Shown here piece after piece: positions 63,397 through 64,000 of a DNA stretch of 64,000 bases; the first letter of the stretch is position 1; each line of letters opens with the position of its first letter. The DNA comes from Natronorubrum halophilum (GTDB taxonomy: Archaea; Halobacteriota; Halobacteria; Halobacteriales; Natrialbaceae), in contig NZ_QQTY01000003.1 of NCBI RefSeq assembly GCF_003670115.1, positions 310,001-374,000 on the forward strand. The letters are read 5' to 3'. The position numbers and the translations under genes were made by a program. Under the pieces are notes generated by a model that saw nothing but the letters and a program-made list of their open reading frames with translations, was not told the origin of the DNA and ran no database searches.

Positions 63397-64000
63397 TCAC
63401 CCGAGGTAGCCGAGTTCGCGAAGTCGATCGCGGGTCTCCTCGTTTGCCTCCGCCAGTGCGTCACCCTCGTCAGCGTTCGTCTCGGTCGGGTCGTCCCACG
63501 CGCCGCCGACGGCGTCCTCGAAGCGAATGAGTGCCCGTTCGGTCGCAGCGACAACCTCGTCGTCCGCCGGATCGGCCGGCGCTTTCTCGTCGAGGCGGTA
63601 GCTCTCGTCTGAAATTCGGTCGGCACGAATGTACTTCGCATCGGTGCTGCGGGCGGCGCGCTGCCGCGAGTAGGCCCGGTGATCGTCGGGGAGGTCGATG
63701 CCGGCATTGCTCGCCTTCTCTTCTAAGTGGTGCAGTTCGATGACCGGCTGGGCGTACTCAACGAACGCGTAGTCACCGTTGTCGTCCCCCTCGAGCACCG
63801 CCCGCTGGCTGGGACCCGGATCCGCGGCCGCCTCGAAGTTGCGATACTCACTCGAGAGCAGCGATCGCGTCGGATCGCGAGCGAGGGCGTTGCCGTCGCC
63901 GTCCGTCTCGACGGTGCTCGGGTCCACGTCCATCGCGTCGAGGACGGTGTGATAGCAATCGAGCAACTCGACGAGATCGTCGCGTCGGTCGGCCTCGAGA
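63397..64000 (-). CDS. Partial sulfatase-family protein (C-terminal ~200 aa)
   Basis: The frame is open through the right edge of the window (LEADRRDDLVELLDCYHTVL is in frame before the first start-like codon), so the gene begins outside. The visible C-terminus shows DPTRSLLSSEYRNFEAAADP, DAKYIRADRISDESYRLDEK and the RDRLRELGYLG ending common in haloarchaeal arylsulfatase-type proteins. The catalytic core lies beyond the window. Together with the gene at 62406 it suggests sulfate or phosphate turnover on surface glycans. Confidence 0.7.
   Translation of the reverse strand, partial: LEADRRDDLVELLDCYHTVLDAMDVDPSTVETDGDGNALARDPTRSLLSSEYRNFEAAADPGPSQRAVLEGDDNGDYAFVEYAQPVIELHHLEEKASNAGIDLPDDHRAYSRQRAARSTDAKYIRADRISDESYRLDEKAPADPADDEVVAATERALIRFEDAVGGAWDDPTETNADEGDALAEANEETRDRLRELGYLG

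Noticed and set aside
1-64000. CRISPR arrays, tRNA or rRNA genes
   Set aside because: I saw no regularly spaced direct repeats and no cloverleaf or rRNA-like sequence by eye. A covariance-model search would be needed to exclude small RNAs.

Overview
The window looks like a haloarchaeal replicon (class Halobacteria). The sequence is GC-rich, most predicted proteins are very acidic, and many starts sit about 30 bp downstream of an archaeal TATA-like box with little or no leader. It carries a group II chaperonin (thermosome) gene, Tat-type lipoprotein signals on the transporter binding proteins, and remnants of IS1595- and IS6-type transposases. A Natrialbales-like genome (Haloterrigena/Natrinema type) would fit, but that is inference. 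No rRNA, tRNA or CRISPR array was seen.

Region 1 (0-20 kb) is a sugar and sugar-acid catabolic region that is partly decayed. It has two paralogous GH4 glycosidases, a binding-protein ABC transporter (ATPase, two permeases, Tat-lipoprotein binding protein), a DapA/KDG-aldolase-type lyase, an enolase-superfamily acid-sugar dehydratase-like gene and a Gfo/Idh/MocA dehydrogenase. Between them lie broken genes: an enolase-type/DapA chimera, a sugar epimerase fused to a CBM9-like fragment, an aldo/keto reductase stub, and two transposase remnants. A divergent thermosome paralog sits inside this region.

Region 2 (20.8-49.7 kb) reads as a catabolic island for a ring-containing or branched organic compound. 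It has two nearly identical tandem-VOC ring-cleaving dioxygenase genes 8.9 kb apart, an FAH-family hydrolase, an HSL-type esterase, a DoxX membrane protein, two TatD-type hydrolases, two IclR regulators, a zinc alcohol dehydrogenase, a GctAB/CatIJ/IpdAB-type CoA-transferase pair, an SDR, an alpha/beta hydrolase, a cysteine-free FNR-type reductase, a complete LivHMGFK-type ABC transporter, two iron-type alcohol dehydrogenases, a SnoaL-like protein, and an LLM flavin-dependent oxidoreductase. Next to the LLM gene are a stand-alone CTP-type riboflavin kinase and a DHBP synthase (ribB). This suggests the island carries its own FMN supply, which is the most unusual feature of the window.

Region 3 (49.8-58.2 kb) holds a DUF234-type ATPase, a broken arsR-like gene, a Tat-exported transglutaminase-like protein, a calcineurin-type phosphatase directly followed by polyphosphate kinase (ppk1), and two membrane proteins of unknown function. 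Region 4 (58.2-64 kb) is a surface-glycan or glycolipid cluster: an NDP-sugar epimerase-like protein whose catalytic lysine position reads Met, a tandem UspA protein, two abutting GT4 glycosyltransferases, an alkaline-phosphatase-superfamily protein and the C-terminal part of a sulfatase.

Several long intergenic regions hold short palindromes with a common 6-8-6 layout (T[TA]ACAG, 8 nt, CTGTAA-like). They occur at 16.57, 17.40, 27.26 and 27.30 kb, with a looser relative at 42.26 kb, and may be operators of a shared regulator, possibly one of the two IclR proteins.
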